Translations under genes and position numbers: made by a program
The notes under the pieces: generated by a model
The model's database searches: none
The model's input: the letters and a program-made list of their open reading frames with translations, nothing else
Told to the model about the DNA's origin: nothing
Shown: positions 46,050 to 55,221 of the stretch, in pieces
Numbering within the stretch: position 1 is the first letter of the stretch
Layout of the letters: each line of letters starts with the position of its first letter
Assembly: GCA_031263725.1 (NCBI GenBank)
Contig: JAISFF010000053.1
Coordinates: 62,001 to 126,000 of the forward strand
Reading direction: 5' to 3'
DNA: 64,000 bases
DNA from: Lysobacteraceae bacterium
GTDB lineage: Bacteria; Pseudomonadota; Gammaproteobacteria; Xanthomonadales; Xanthomonadaceae

Positions 46050-47702
46050 TCACGGCCTCGCTCCGTTCATCCTGGATGTCGCCCAGACCGCCAGTTTCTC
46101 CCGGCTGATCTTGGTGTTGTGCCGGATATCCACCGGAAATCCCGGGTGCCGGAGGAAATGCGCGATCGTCGAAGTATGCGCATGCCGTTGCGCCAGTTGC
46201 CGCAACGCTTCCTCGATGTTCCCGTCCTCGACGCCGGGCAACAGCTCGTAGCACAGCACCGGCACCTGCGCGGGATAATCGCCCACGCCGACCAGTGCGG
46301 TCCGACGCACGCAAGGATGCGTGTTGAACACCGGTTCGACCTGCTCGGTATAGAGCGGGCCGTTGCGGGTTTCCACGCGCTGGGTCTTGCGGCCGCAGAA
46401 CCAGAGCCGGCCCTGCTCGTCGCGATAGCCGACATCGCCCATCCGGTGCACGATGCGCTCGCCATCCCCAAGCCGCTCGCGGATCTTGGCGATCCGGGTC
46501 GCAGCCTCGCGGTTGAAATAGGCATCGGTGGCGGTGGGACCGGCTACGGTGATTTCACCGATGACGCCGGCGGGCACCAGCAGTTCGTCCGACCACTCGT
46601 CGCACGGCTCGTCCGTGATGCGGATGATGCGGACTTCGTTGGGTTCGACCGCATGGCCGATGCAGGTCCCCGCGCCGGCTTCGGTGGCGGCACGGGTACT
46701 TTGCAGTTCGCGACTTTCCACGATGGCGACCGGCAGGCATTCGGTAGCGCCATAAGGCGTCCAGAACTGCGCGTCCTCCGGCAACAGCTCGCGCATCTTC
46801 GCCACGATCTCGGGCGGTACCGGCGCGCCGGCGGAAGTCGCCCGCTTGATGGTCGGCAGCGGTTTGCCGTATTCGACCAGCACCCGCATCAATGCCGGCG
46901 AACCGAACAGCTGGACCGCGCCAAAACGATCGATCGCATCATGCAGCTTGCGCGGATCCGCCTTGGCCGGCTTGGTCGGATCCATGTCGGGGATCACCGA
47001 GGTCAGGCCCATGGCCGGATCGAACAAGGCAAATGGCGGAAATGTCGGCAGATCCACGTCACCCGGCTGAAGGTCGAGGATCCGGTTCAGCATGTCGATC
47101 TGGGCGACGAAATGACGATGGCGATATACCACGCCCTTCGGAACGCCCGTGGAACCGCTGGTGAACAGGATCGCCGCCACATCGTCCGGCTGGGTATCGG
47201 CCAACTGGGCGCCGGCGCCGGCGCCATCCTGTTCGATCCGGGCCAGGGTGGTCCCTCCCCATCCCCAGCGACGCCCGACCGTGACCCGTTTCTTCGCCGA
47301 TTTCGCCCAGCCCAGCAGAACCCGCGCGAACTGTGCCAGCGGAATGCCAATGAAGGCTTCCGGTTGCGCTTCGTCCAGGCATTGTTTCAGCGCCCGCTTG
47401 TCGATGCCCGGGTCCACCAGCACCGGAACCGCGCCGGACTTGAACAGTGCGAACATCAAGAGGAAGAATTCCGGCGAGGGCCGCACCATCACCACCGTCC
47501 GCGTCCCGCGCCCGATGCCGTACCGGACCAGCCCGGCGGCGATCGCATCGCTGCGGCTGTCCAGCGCGTGGTAATCCATTACCACATCGTACTTGGCGAA
47601 ACCGTCGGGACCGGTCGTACCCGGATAACGGATGGCGGGCTGTCCGGGCTGTTCACGGGCCAGCCGCGGCAGAACCGCCGCGATATTGCATGGATGGATC
47701 AT
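46050..47702 (-). CDS. oleC: beta-lactone synthetase OleC
   Basis: A 550-residue adenylate-forming enzyme. OleC uses ATP to convert the beta-hydroxy acid from OleD into a beta-lactone, the olefin precursor. The P-loop ILFTSGSTGVPKGVVYRH, the A5-like segment WTPYGATECLPVAIVESREL and A7/A8 segments MGDVGYRDEQGRLWFCGRK are present. The N-terminus is compact. Gene context with oleD and oleB separates it from ordinary acyl-CoA ligases. The ATG at 47702 (MIHPCNIAAVLPRLA) is chosen because upstream codons are not conserved-looking. Confidence 0.88.
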   Translation of the reverse strand: MIHPCNIAAVLPRLAREQPGQPAIRYPGTTGPDGFAKYDVVMDYHALDSRSDAIAAGLVRYGIGRGTRTVVMVRPSPEFFLLMFALFKSGAVPVLVDPGIDKRALKQCLDEAQPEAFIGIPLAQFARVLLGWAKSAKKRVTVGRRWGWGGTTLARIEQDGAGAGAQLADTQPDDVAAILFTSGSTGVPKGVVYRHRHFVAQIDMLNRILDLQPGDVDLPTFPPFALFDPAMGLTSVIPDMDPTKPAKADPRKLHDAIDRFGAVQLFGSPALMRVLVEYGKPLPTIKRATSAGAPVPPEIVAKMRELLPEDAQFWTPYGATECLPVAIVESRELQSTRAATEAGAGTCIGHAVEPNEVRIIRITDEPCDEWSDELLVPAGVIGEITVAGPTATDAYFNREAATRIAKIRERLGDGERIVHRMGDVGYRDEQGRLWFCGRKTQRVETRNGPLYTEQVEPVFNTHPCVRRTALVGVGDYPAQVPVLCYELLPGVEDGNIEEALRQLAQRHAHTSTIAHFLRHPGFPVDIRHNTKISREKLAVWATSRMNGARP

Positions 47703-47835
47703 GATCGAATTATCGCCGGTCGAAGCCGCGAATGTCGCAACGCACAGCCATTGCCGACGATTGCCACGGCGGCCAGGATCGCGGAGATCGTGGAATCCGG
47801 CACCGGCCAACGACGCCGGCGACCGTATCCTGTCG

Positions 47836-50547
47836 TCATTTGACCACTTGCTTCAGCTTGCGCAGACGCCGCTTGGCGGCTGCCAGCGTCGGATCCTCGG
47901 TCTCCGAGGAAGAGGTCCAGTCATCGTTGACCTGCTGCCACAGCGGCACCAGCGTTGCGCGCGAGGCACCCAGCTGCCAGGCGGATTCGCAGCAGGCGCT
48001 GGCCTTTTCGTAATCGTGCTTGCTCAAGGCCCAGCGCGCGCCGATGATCCAGGTCTCGCTGTTCTCGGGCGCCAGTTCCATCATCCGCAGCACGGCAGCC
48101 GTGTAATCACGCTTGTCTTCAACCATCAGCGCCGCCCGCAGATAGCACTGCAGCGCATCGGCTTCCATCGACGGGGTTTCGATCAGCGGCTCGACCAGCG
48201 CCATCGCACGCTTGTAGGCCTGCTGGGAAGCGGGCGCGCGCAGCAGCGACGCTTGCTCCAGGGCGATATTGGCCGCTTCCATTTTCACTTCGCCGGAATT
48301 CGGCGCATCCAGATACGGCTGCAGTTGCTTGTCGGCACCAGCCAGCAGCATCAGGCGGATGGACAGGTTTTCCAGCTGGCTGCGCAATCTGGCCATCTGC
48401 GCCACCATCAGGCGAAGCTCCATCTCGCCTTGCTGCTCCTCGCCGAACGAGGTCAGTTTCAGCGCCTGCTCGGCTTCCATGTACTTTTCCCGCCGCGCCG
48501 CGCCCATCAGGCCCTCGGCTTCGGCACTGAGCAATTTCACCCAGGACAGCATGATCGGCGCGGACGTGCCTTCGACGATCCAGGGACGGTACTTGGCCTG
48601 CACTTCGCGCAGGCGCATGCGCTTGGAGGCGCCGCTGAGTCCTTCACCCTGCACCGCTTCCAGCGCATTCTGGACGGCACTGGCCTGCCATACCGATTTA
48701 TGACTGGCATCGGTGTTTTTCAGCGCCTGCGCCACCAGGGAATCCACTTCCGCGCGGAATGCCGCAGCTTCGGCACCTTGCGAAATGCCGGCACGCAGTC
48801 TCAGGACACGCTGCAGCAACCATGCGGCATCCGAGTCCGGCGGCGCGCCTTGCTTCAGCGCACCGCGGAATGCCTGCTCGGCCAGGGCGTATTCCTCGCG
48901 CTTGTCGCCCAACGTCAGGCTCGAACGCTGCAACAACGCATAGCCCAGGTCGGTCAGCAGGCGCGGATTGCTGCCGTCATCGGTTTGCGCAGCCGCGTTC
49001 AGATGGTCCACCGCGTCGTTCAGCGAAGCGATCTGTTGCAGGCCGGTCTGCTTCTGCGCCTGCAGCAATCTGCAGTATCCGATCCGGTACCGCAGCAGAT
49101 TTTGCCGGTCCGGCTCCTTGGCCAGGATACGGGCAAAGGCATCGGCGGCGCTGCCGTAGCTTTCGGCGCTGCCGGTCATTTCCGCCATTTTCCACCAGAC
49201 GCTGCCCACCGCCATCAATACGCCGATCGGCGGATCCGGCTGCTGCGACAGCGGCGACAACAATTCCAGGGCCTTGCCCAGGTTTTCTTCGGCGATGGCC
49301 TTCTGTACGGCCGCAAGTATCTCGTTCAAACGCCGGTCCTCTTCAGTCAAAACAGGTGCCGGCGCATCGGGCGAAGCTTGTTCCGGCACTTTGTCGCTAT
49401 CGTTTTCTTCCGGGCTGGCGGCATTGGCAACGACCGCCGCCACGGCCGGCAATGCGGTTGCGATATGGTTATCGGAACCGGTGCCCTCAATGTATCGCGA
49501 AATCGCGGCACGAGTTTCGTTCCCGACATCCAGTTCCAGCTTGGCCGCGCCCGGAATGGCTTCCACCCGCTGATCGTCGCTCAATTCCACGATGTCGAAC
49601 TTGGCGCCGGCACCGTAGGCCAGCATCACATCCTGATCGCATTCGCGAGAAGGCCCGGAAACGGCGTCCGTTGCGGTCGCCTCGGCCCGCGTTTCCTCCA
49701 CATGTACATCCGGCATGGAACGCACCGTCAATGCAGCCATGCCTTCCACATCGTCCCCGGCATCGCTCCGGTTCCGCGACAGGCGCTTCGCACCGGTCCC
49801 GGTCTTGCGCTGGGTCAAATAGCGCAACACGCCCATCACCAGCAACGCGACGGGAATCCAGAGCAACCAAAACAACCAGCTCGGAACGTTGGAAGCCTGG
49901 CTTCCTACCATCTGAACATTCATCTGGCTTGTCCTATCGTTTGTGGAAGCCGGTCCAGAACCGACTTCGTTGGCTGCCACGACCGAAGGGGCCGCGGTCG
50001 GCTCTTCCGGCGGAGACACCGGCACGACAGCCGTTTCAGACCCCGAATCTCCCGCAGGCATCTGCGCTGCGGTGGATGCATCCTCGATACCGCCGTCCGC
50101 GTTGCCTCCGTTGTACGTCCCGCCATTCTGTCCAGCGGTCGCGATCGTGGCAACGCCATGGTTCGATGGTATCGCGCGACTTCCACCGGCGGACGTTCCC
50201 GAATACCTCGCGCCTGCCGTTCGCCAGGCGCCATCGACGCGCCTGTCCACTTCCGGAAAGCGCCGGCGGCTGTTGCGCTGCGCATTCCATGCCTGCACCA
50301 GTTCGGGCAATCGGCCTATCACCTCGGCCCGGCTCAGCCGGGCCGGTTCCGTCGCCATCTCCGTGGCGGCGTCCGCCGCCAGGGGAATCGCCGTCGCCGG
50401 ACCCTGACCGGCATTCGTGCCGTCCTGATCGACGGCGGCGGATCCGGGTTTCGCCGTCGATCCAGCTCTGTGGACCTGCGAACAGGCGACGATGGCGGTT
50501 GCCACCACCGTCATCATCGCCATCCGTTTGGCCCATCCGCCGTTCAA
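47836..50547 (-). CDS. large TPR-containing membrane protein, start uncertain
   Basis: A protein of up to 903 residues. From 50547 it begins with a lipoprotein-like signal (VVATAIVACSQ, Cys at 22), then a low-complexity Gly/Ala/Thr region, a membrane segment at about 221-243 (SWLFWLLWIPVALLVMGVL), an acidic linker and a long helical C-terminal half with TPR-like repeats (for example KALELLSPLSQQPDPPIGVL and YALAEQAFRGALKQGAPPDS). The start at 50547 overlaps the methyltransferase stop (ATGA). A second start at 49923 (MNVQMVG) has a well-placed AGGA and would give 695 residues beginning just before the membrane segment. The function is unknown. It sits between oleC and oleB. Confidence 0.75.
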   Translation of the reverse strand: MNGGWAKRMAMMTVVATAIVACSQVHRAGSTAKPGSAAVDQDGTNAGQGPATAIPLAADAATEMATEPARLSRAEVIGRLPELVQAWNAQRNSRRRFPEVDRRVDGAWRTAGARYSGTSAGGSRAIPSNHGVATIATAGQNGGTYNGGNADGGIEDASTAAQMPAGDSGSETAVVPVSPPEEPTAAPSVVAANEVGSGPASTNDRTSQMNVQMVGSQASNVPSWLFWLLWIPVALLVMGVLRYLTQRKTGTGAKRLSRNRSDAGDDVEGMAALTVRSMPDVHVEETRAEATATDAVSGPSRECDQDVMLAYGAGAKFDIVELSDDQRVEAIPGAAKLELDVGNETRAAISRYIEGTGSDNHIATALPAVAAVVANAASPEENDSDKVPEQASPDAPAPVLTEEDRRLNEILAAVQKAIAEENLGKALELLSPLSQQPDPPIGVLMAVGSVWWKMAEMTGSAESYGSAADAFARILAKEPDRQNLLRYRIGYCRLLQAQKQTGLQQIASLNDAVDHLNAAAQTDDGSNPRLLTDLGYALLQRSSLTLGDKREEYALAEQAFRGALKQGAPPDSDAAWLLQRVLRLRAGISQGAEAAAFRAEVDSLVAQALKNTDASHKSVWQASAVQNALEAVQGEGLSGASKRMRLREVQAKYRPWIVEGTSAPIMLSWVKLLSAEAEGLMGAARREKYMEAEQALKLTSFGEEQQGEMELRLMVAQMARLRSQLENLSIRLMLLAGADKQLQPYLDAPNSGEVKMEAANIALEQASLLRAPASQQAYKRAMALVEPLIETPSMEADALQCYLRAALMVEDKRDYTAAVLRMMELAPENSETWIIGARWALSKHDYEKASACCESAWQLGASRATLVPLWQQVNDDWTSSSETEDPTLAAAKRRLRKLKQVVK

Positions 50548-51239
50548 ATTTCTCTCAGATGCTCGAAGTCCGCACCCATGCCGGACTCCAGCGGCGCGGC
50601 GATGATGTTCTGGTGCGCCCAGCCCGGGAAGTAATTGGTCTGGTTGCTGGCCTGGTTTTCCGGGTTGTACAGGTACGCCATGTGCGACCAGCAGCGGTAT
50701 CCCAACGCCTTGAGCGCGGCCACTTCCTTCTGCGCCTGCTGCGGCGAGCTGAGGCGGAAGTAGATATAGGGCTTGTGCTTCTGAACCAGCTCGCGGCCAC
50801 CGGTGAGCACATTGACCAGCGCACCCGGCGTATTGACCTTCAACAGCTGGAACGCACCCAGATCCAGCTCGTCGACGGTCATTTCACGCTTGCGGTTGCT
50901 GGACAGGTAAGCATAGACATTGTTGAGGCTGTTCAGCGCGATATTGGCGCAGAGTTGCAGGTGGACCAGACGGTCGGATTCCATGACGTGCACTTCGCCG
51001 CCGCTACCGACGGTCTGCGACAGGCAAAGCGTATGGGCGCCGTATTCGCTGCCCACTTCCACCACGGTCGCGCCTTCCTGCAACAGCTCGGTCAGCAGAT
51101 CCAGTTCGTTCTCGACCCATTCGCCGTAGTTTTCCAGCGAGCACGTCACCGCGTTCTCGTCCGGCACGGCATTGATGACGCCATAAAGAGTCTTCCAGAA
51201 CTTGGGCGTTACGTGAAGCGAATTATTGGTCACTTGCAT
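50544..51239 (-). CDS. FkbM-like SAM methyltransferase
   Basis: A 231-residue protein with a SAM-binding motif ATVVEVGSEYGAHTLCLS (about residues 57-74) and the FkbM-type downstream layout (VHVMESDRLVHLQLCANIALN, then LLKVNTPGALVNVLTGG where FkbM enzymes have an acidic D/E-G-A-E motif). The replaced acidic residues make catalysis uncertain. GAGGAA lies upstream of the ATG at 51239; an earlier ATG at 51254 is less well placed. It is translationally coupled to the TPR protein gene. The gap 51240-51593 upstream holds a GGCATCT/AGATGCC hairpin (51424-51440) without a T run and no gene. Confidence 0.7.
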   Translation of the reverse strand: MQVTNNSLHVTPKFWKTLYGVINAVPDENAVTCSLENYGEWVENELDLLTELLQEGATVVEVGSEYGAHTLCLSQTVGSGGEVHVMESDRLVHLQLCANIALNSLNNVYAYLSSNRKREMTVDELDLGAFQLLKVNTPGALVNVLTGGRELVQKHKPYIYFRLSSPQQAQKEVAALKALGYRCWSHMAYLYNPENQASNQTNYFPGWAHQNIIAAPLESGMGADFEHLREI

Positions 51240-51593
51240 CTGTAGGTTCCTCATGAGTCGTAATTCGGGATGGCACCTTCTCGCAGATGCCCGATCGTCC
51301 GGGGCATATTACGACAAAGTCCACTTCCGAAGTACCTGACTCCGGGGCCTGGAACCACGCTCTCGCAAGCGTTGGGGCCTTGATTGGAAATGTCGCGCGA
51401 CTCCCCTCGCGGTTCCCGGCGGGGGCATCTTCCAGATGCCGGGAAGAACCCATCATAGACGCTCCGGGACCTGCCGCAACGGCAAACCGGCTGATGTCGG
51501 GAAATCAGGGCGAAACGGAGAATCGTCAGCCGATGCCAATCGACACGCGGATCGGGTGGCCGGTCCGGCCCATCCCGCCGCCCCGACGATCGC

Positions 51594-52484
51594 TCAACCC
51601 AACGGATGCGCGTCGAGGAAGGCGCGGATCTTCGGTACCAGTTCGTCCGCCTTGTCTTCCAGGACATAGTGCCCCGCATCCTCGTAGACATGCTGCTCGG
51701 CCTTCGGCAGTGCCCGGGCGAAACCCTCCAGGAAATGATGATCGAAGACGAAATCCTTCAGTCCCCAGCCGATGAACGCCGGCCGGTCCGCGTATTCGGT
51801 CAGGCGCTGTCCGGATTCGATCAGCTGCGGCCAGGCGGCGTCCTGTTCCGACAGCGGGATGTCCTGCACGAAACGCAGGGTGGCGATGCGGTTCCGCCAA
51901 GAATCGTAGGGCGCGACATAAGCACGCCTGACATCCGCCGGCATCCTTTGGGAGACGCCGACATAGGAAGCCGCGCCCGCGAACATGTTGAAGCCCCGAA
52001 TCAGGAAGGCGCCGATCTTCGAATCCCGACCCAGTGACAGCTGCCAGGGCAGCTTCTTCGCGGCCGGCAGCGGGAAGGCCGCCGTATTCAGTATCACCAG
52101 GCGACGCACCCTGGAAGTATCGCGCAAGGCCCAGCCCATGCCGATCATGCCCCCCCAGTCGTGCACCGCCAGCGTCACCGGACCCTGGATATCCAGCCCG
52201 GCCAGCAGGGCATCCAGGTCGTCCACCCGCGATTGCAGGGTATAGCGATATTGCAGGTCGCCGGGTTTGTCCGACAGGCCCATGCCGATATGGTCGGGGA
52301 CGATGCACCGGTACCGGTCGCTCAATCCCGATACCAGTTTGCGCCAGTAATAGCTCCAGGAAGGATTGCCGTGGATCATGACCACCACTTCGCCATCACG
52401 GGGACCTTCATCGAGGTAATGCATCCGGATACCGGGACGCACTTCGAAACGGTGTCCGGTGAAGGGATAGTCGGGAAATTTCAT
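51594..52484 (-). CDS. oleB: beta-lactone decarboxylase OleB
   Basis: A 296-residue alpha/beta hydrolase related to haloalkane dehalogenases. OleB decarboxylates the beta-lactone from OleC to a cis-olefin. Residues are MIHGNPSWSYYWRKL (oxyanion side), the nucleophile Asp109 in LAVHDWGGMIGMGWAL, and the His in DAGHYVLED near the C-terminus. Asp rather than Ser as nucleophile fits OleB. The ATG at 52484 is used because upstream codons lack conserved features. It is on the same strand as oleC and oleD but separated from oleC by about 3.9 kb. Confidence 0.85.
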   Translation of the reverse strand: MKFPDYPFTGHRFEVRPGIRMHYLDEGPRDGEVVVMIHGNPSWSYYWRKLVSGLSDRYRCIVPDHIGMGLSDKPGDLQYRYTLQSRVDDLDALLAGLDIQGPVTLAVHDWGGMIGMGWALRDTSRVRRLVILNTAAFPLPAAKKLPWQLSLGRDSKIGAFLIRGFNMFAGAASYVGVSQRMPADVRRAYVAPYDSWRNRIATLRFVQDIPLSEQDAAWPQLIESGQRLTEYADRPAFIGWGLKDFVFDHHFLEGFARALPKAEQHVYEDAGHYVLEDKADELVPKIRAFLDAHPLG

Positions 52485-52774
52485 GTCTTGGAAGCCAGGA
52501 ATCTCGGTGCGAGGGGCGTTGGGTTCGCGCCATGTCAGCCTTCGGACTGGGTGGCCGTCCCCGCAGGGCATCGGCCGGCATTCGAACATCCGGAAGCGGA
52601 CGCCGCGCAAAGACAGAGGTCCTCGCACCCGCGTCGGAACGACGGAACGCGCGGCGGTCAAGCCGTGCCGGTAAATCCGGAAGTCGTCGTGCCGCAGCCT
52701 GAAAACGCCGGACGAACGATAAAACGAAGGCGTGAATTGTAAACTTCCCGCCTGTGGATTGAAAACTCGGCCAG

Positions 52775-53777
52775 CCCCATACCACGGGCACCCGCATCCG
52801 GGACGCCCTGATCGAACGCGCCCGCAATGGCGTCACGGTCCGGCTGCTGCTGGATGCGGTCGGCTCCAACCGCGTCGACCGGCGATTCCTGAAACCGCTG
52901 CGCGAGGCGGGAGCGGAAGTGGCGTGGTTCCACCCGCAGCAATTGCTGCGCCCCTTCAAACGTCCATGGCTGAACATGCGTTCGCACCGGAAGATCGTGG
53001 TGATCGATGGGCGCATCGCATTCACCGGCGGCATCAATATCACCGACGAGGAAAACGACTGTTTGCGGGAAGATGCCTATCGCGATCTGCACATGCGACT
53101 GCAGGGCGACATCGTCCGCAGCATCCAGCTGGTTTTCATCGAAGACTGGACTTACGCCACCGGCCAATCGCGGGACAATTTCGATATCTGCGGCCTGTGG
53201 CCCGGGAATTCGCCCGATATCCGCCAAGGACGCATTCGCTCGCAGACGTTGATATCCGGGCCGGACAATCAATGGGAGGCGATTCACCGGCTGCATGTCA
53301 GCGTCATACAGAAAGCATGCAAGCGCGTCTGGCTGGTCACGCCCTACTTCGTCCCCGGGGAAGCGGCGCGCATGGCGTTGACCTCATCCAGCCCTGGCCG
53401 GGCTGGATACCCGTTTGCTGGTACCCAAGAGGAGCGATTCGCTTTGGGTGACCCTCGCCGCCCGCTCATATTACGACGAGCTGCTGCAAGCGGGTGTCGC
53501 GATCTACGAATACGGTCCACGCATGCTGCATACGAAGGCACTGCTGGCCGACGACGATATGTGCATCGTGGGCAGCGCCAATTTCGACCAGCGCAGTTTC
53601 CGGCTCAACTTCGAGATCTCCATGCTGTTGCAGAGCACCGAGGCCACTGCCGGGCTGGCTGCTTTGCTGGAAACGGAATTCGCCCGGGCCGTTCAGGTTC
53701 GCCCCAATGGCAGGCGATTCTTCTGGAAGCAGCGTCTGCCCGAAGCCATTGCCCGATTGCTGTCTCCCTTGTTGTAA
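52775..53777 (+). pseudogene. cardiolipin synthase remnant (truncated, frameshifted)
   Basis: A decayed phospholipase D-superfamily cardiolipin synthase. The homologous part begins near TTGTRIRDALIERARNGVTV; an in-frame stop (52760-52762) and non-coding sequence lie just upstream, so the N-terminal membrane and linker region is gone. The first HKD motif (HRKIVVIDGRIAFTGGIN) is intact, and so is the second (HTKALLADDDMCIVGSAN), but a one-base shift near 53385-53400, between PYFVPGEAARMAL and GLDTRLLVPKRSDS, puts them in different frames. The 5' gap 52485-52774 shows no gene. A sequencing error could explain the shift but not the missing N-terminus. Confidence 0.8.
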
Positions 53778-53796
53778 TGCCGATTCGGGCTAGAAT
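53769..53796 (+). promoter_or_regulatory. promoter of small membrane protein gene
   Basis: TTGTTG and TAGAAT (five of six matches to TATAAT) are spaced by 16 bp, with a start predicted near 53803. The leader of about 20 nt contains GGGGAG before the ATG at 53823. Confidence 0.45.
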
Positions 53797-53822
53797 TCAT
53801 CCCAGGCTTGGGGAGATCGATT

Positions 53823-54104
53823 ATGTACTGGTTATTTCTGCTGTTCGCCGTGGGGGCCCTGGCCCTGGCTTTCACCACACCGCATTTCTGGCTGATGGGG
53901 CTGTCCTCGCTGGCGGCATTGGCCCTGTGCCTGGCCTGGGCCTATGGTTGGTACTCCAGCCGCGTCGGGAGGAACCAGCGCGACGAGTCGTCGATGATCG
54001 ATCCCGTCGAACTGCGTCGCATGCGCGAGCTGGCCGAAGCGCGCAAACATGCCCAATCCACGCAATCGGGACATTCCGACCCATCGTCCGGTCCGCTTTC
54101 CTGA
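53823..54104 (+). CDS. small inner-membrane protein of unknown function
   Basis: A 93-residue protein with two hydrophobic segments (about residues 2-20 and 25-47) and a charged C-terminal tail containing DPVELRRMRELAEARKHA. GGGGAG is well placed before the ATG at 53823, and a promoter-like element lies just upstream. No domain is recognised. It converges with exbD2. Confidence 0.7.
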   Translation: MYWLFLLFAVGALALAFTTPHFWLMGLSSLAALALCLAWAYGWYSSRVGRNQRDESSMIDPVELRRMRELAEARKHAQSTQSGHSDPSSGPLS

Positions 54105-54230
54105 ATCGATATTCGCGTGTCCCCAATCGCATGAGTCCGCCCGTAGGGAAAGCGGACTTTCGGAATCGGTCGTTTTCGCCGGCTACGCTGCAAGAATATT
54201 CCGCTTCTCCGACGGGTACAGACGCAAGAG

Positions 54231-54250
54231 CGCCGCCTCGAAAGGCGGCG
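54231..54250. terminator. convergent-gene hairpin, possible terminator
   Basis: CGCCGCCT-CGAA-AGGCGGCG, an 8-bp perfect stem with a tetraloop (UUCG type when read on the minus strand), lies between the convergent small membrane protein gene and exbD2. T runs on both sides are weak, so it may act as a bidirectional barrier rather than a strong terminator. Confidence 0.5.
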
Positions 54251-54312
54251 TTCCCGTTTCGCTCGCTCCAGACATCCGCGAGTGCGCGCGGATACGATGC
54301 CACCGATCCAGC

Positions 54313-54738
54313 CTACCGCTGCTGCGCCTGCTGGACGAAGCCAAGCCGCTTCATGTCCGCGTTCTTTGCAGATGCCAGTACCCTGGCCATCGTTTCGTAC
54401 TCGGAGTCCGGACTGGCATCGATGCGCAGCTCCGGCTGGTTGGTTGGATCCTTCTGTACCTCGTTTTCCATCATCGTCTGCAAGGACGATACCGCCACCG
54501 GGTTGTTGTTCCAGAACACCTGATTGCTGGCGTCGATGCGCAACTCGATCGGCGGCGGCGGTTCCTTTTCCACCGGCGGCGGATTGATGACACGCTGCGG
54601 CAGCGCGACATCGATCGGATACGTCATTGCCGGCGCCGTCACGATGAAGATGATCAGCAATACCAGCATCACGTCCACCAGCGGCGTGACGTTGATGTCG
54701 GACATGGGCCCTTTGCCCGATCCGGAACTGAATGCCAT
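54313..54738 (-). CDS. exbD2: ExbD-type TonB-system protein (second copy)
   Basis: A 141-residue ExbD/TolR protein. It has one N-terminal membrane segment (about residues 21-40) within the family motif [20 protein letters not shown], including the functional membrane Asp (VDVML). The periplasmic part contains [16 protein letters not shown]. It is the last gene of tonB-exbB-exbD1-exbD2 and is a diverged paralogue of the copy 3 bp upstream. Confidence 0.9.
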   Translation of the reverse strand: MAFSSGSGKGPMSDINVTPLVDVMLVLLIIFIVTAPAMTYPIDVALPQRVINPPPVEKEPPPPIELRIDASNQVFWNNNPVAVSSLQTMMENEVQKDPTNQPELRIDASPDSEYETMARVLASAKNADMKRLGFVQQAQQR

Positions 54739-54741
54739 GGC

Positions 54742-55167
54742 TCAAGGCCCCTTTTCTTTGGTGGCGATGAAACCGATATCCATCATTCCCTGGCTCTGCG
54801 CGATCAGGGTGACTTCATTGATCGTCCTCATCTTGGTGGTGCGATCTCCACGCAGGTTGAGCGGTGGCTGGGGGGTCTGCTGCGCCGTGGTGGAAAGACG
54901 CGACTCCAGCACCTCCTTGCTGATCTCCTGATCGTTCCAGTACAGCCTGCCATCCTCGGTAACGGCGATGGTGATCGGCATCACCCGCTTGCTATCGTCC
55001 TCGCCTTTCCTGTCCAGGTTGGCGCGCGGCAGGTCGATCTGCACCTTGTGCGACATCATCGGCGCAGTAATGATGAAAATGATCAGCAGCACCAACATCA
55101 CGTCCACGAGGGGCGTGACGTTGATGTCGGACATGGGTCCGCCACCGCTATCTGAACTGAAAGCCAT
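54742..55167 (-). CDS. exbD1: ExbD-type TonB-system protein (first copy)
   Basis: A 141-residue ExbD/TolR protein with the membrane motif [20 protein letters not shown] and a periplasmic domain (MPITIAVTEDGRLYWNDQEI). ExbB-ExbD use the proton-motive force to energise TonB. The first residues are nearly identical to those of the second copy, showing tandem duplication, and the C-terminal domains have diverged. It lies 55 bp downstream of exbB. Confidence 0.92.
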   Translation of the reverse strand: MAFSSDSGGGPMSDINVTPLVDVMLVLLIIFIITAPMMSHKVQIDLPRANLDRKGEDDSKRVMPITIAVTEDGRLYWNDQEISKEVLESRLSTTAQQTPQPPLNLRGDRTTKMRTINEVTLIAQSQGMMDIGFIATKEKGP

Positions 55168-55221
55168 AATCGGGCTCCGTTACCTTGTTGCTTGAGATCC
55201 GACGATTCCTGCGCCGCCGAA

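Noticed and set aside
47632..51245. Very long plus-strand open frames opposite the TPR and methyltransferase genes
   Set aside because: Composition is Arg/Pro/Ser-rich with no recognisable domain, while the minus strand has motifs, coupled starts and ribosome-binding sites.
51424..51440. GGCATCT/AGATGCC hairpin upstream of the FkbM-like gene
   Set aside because: No T run on either side and a 3-nt loop; insufficient for a terminator or known regulatory element.
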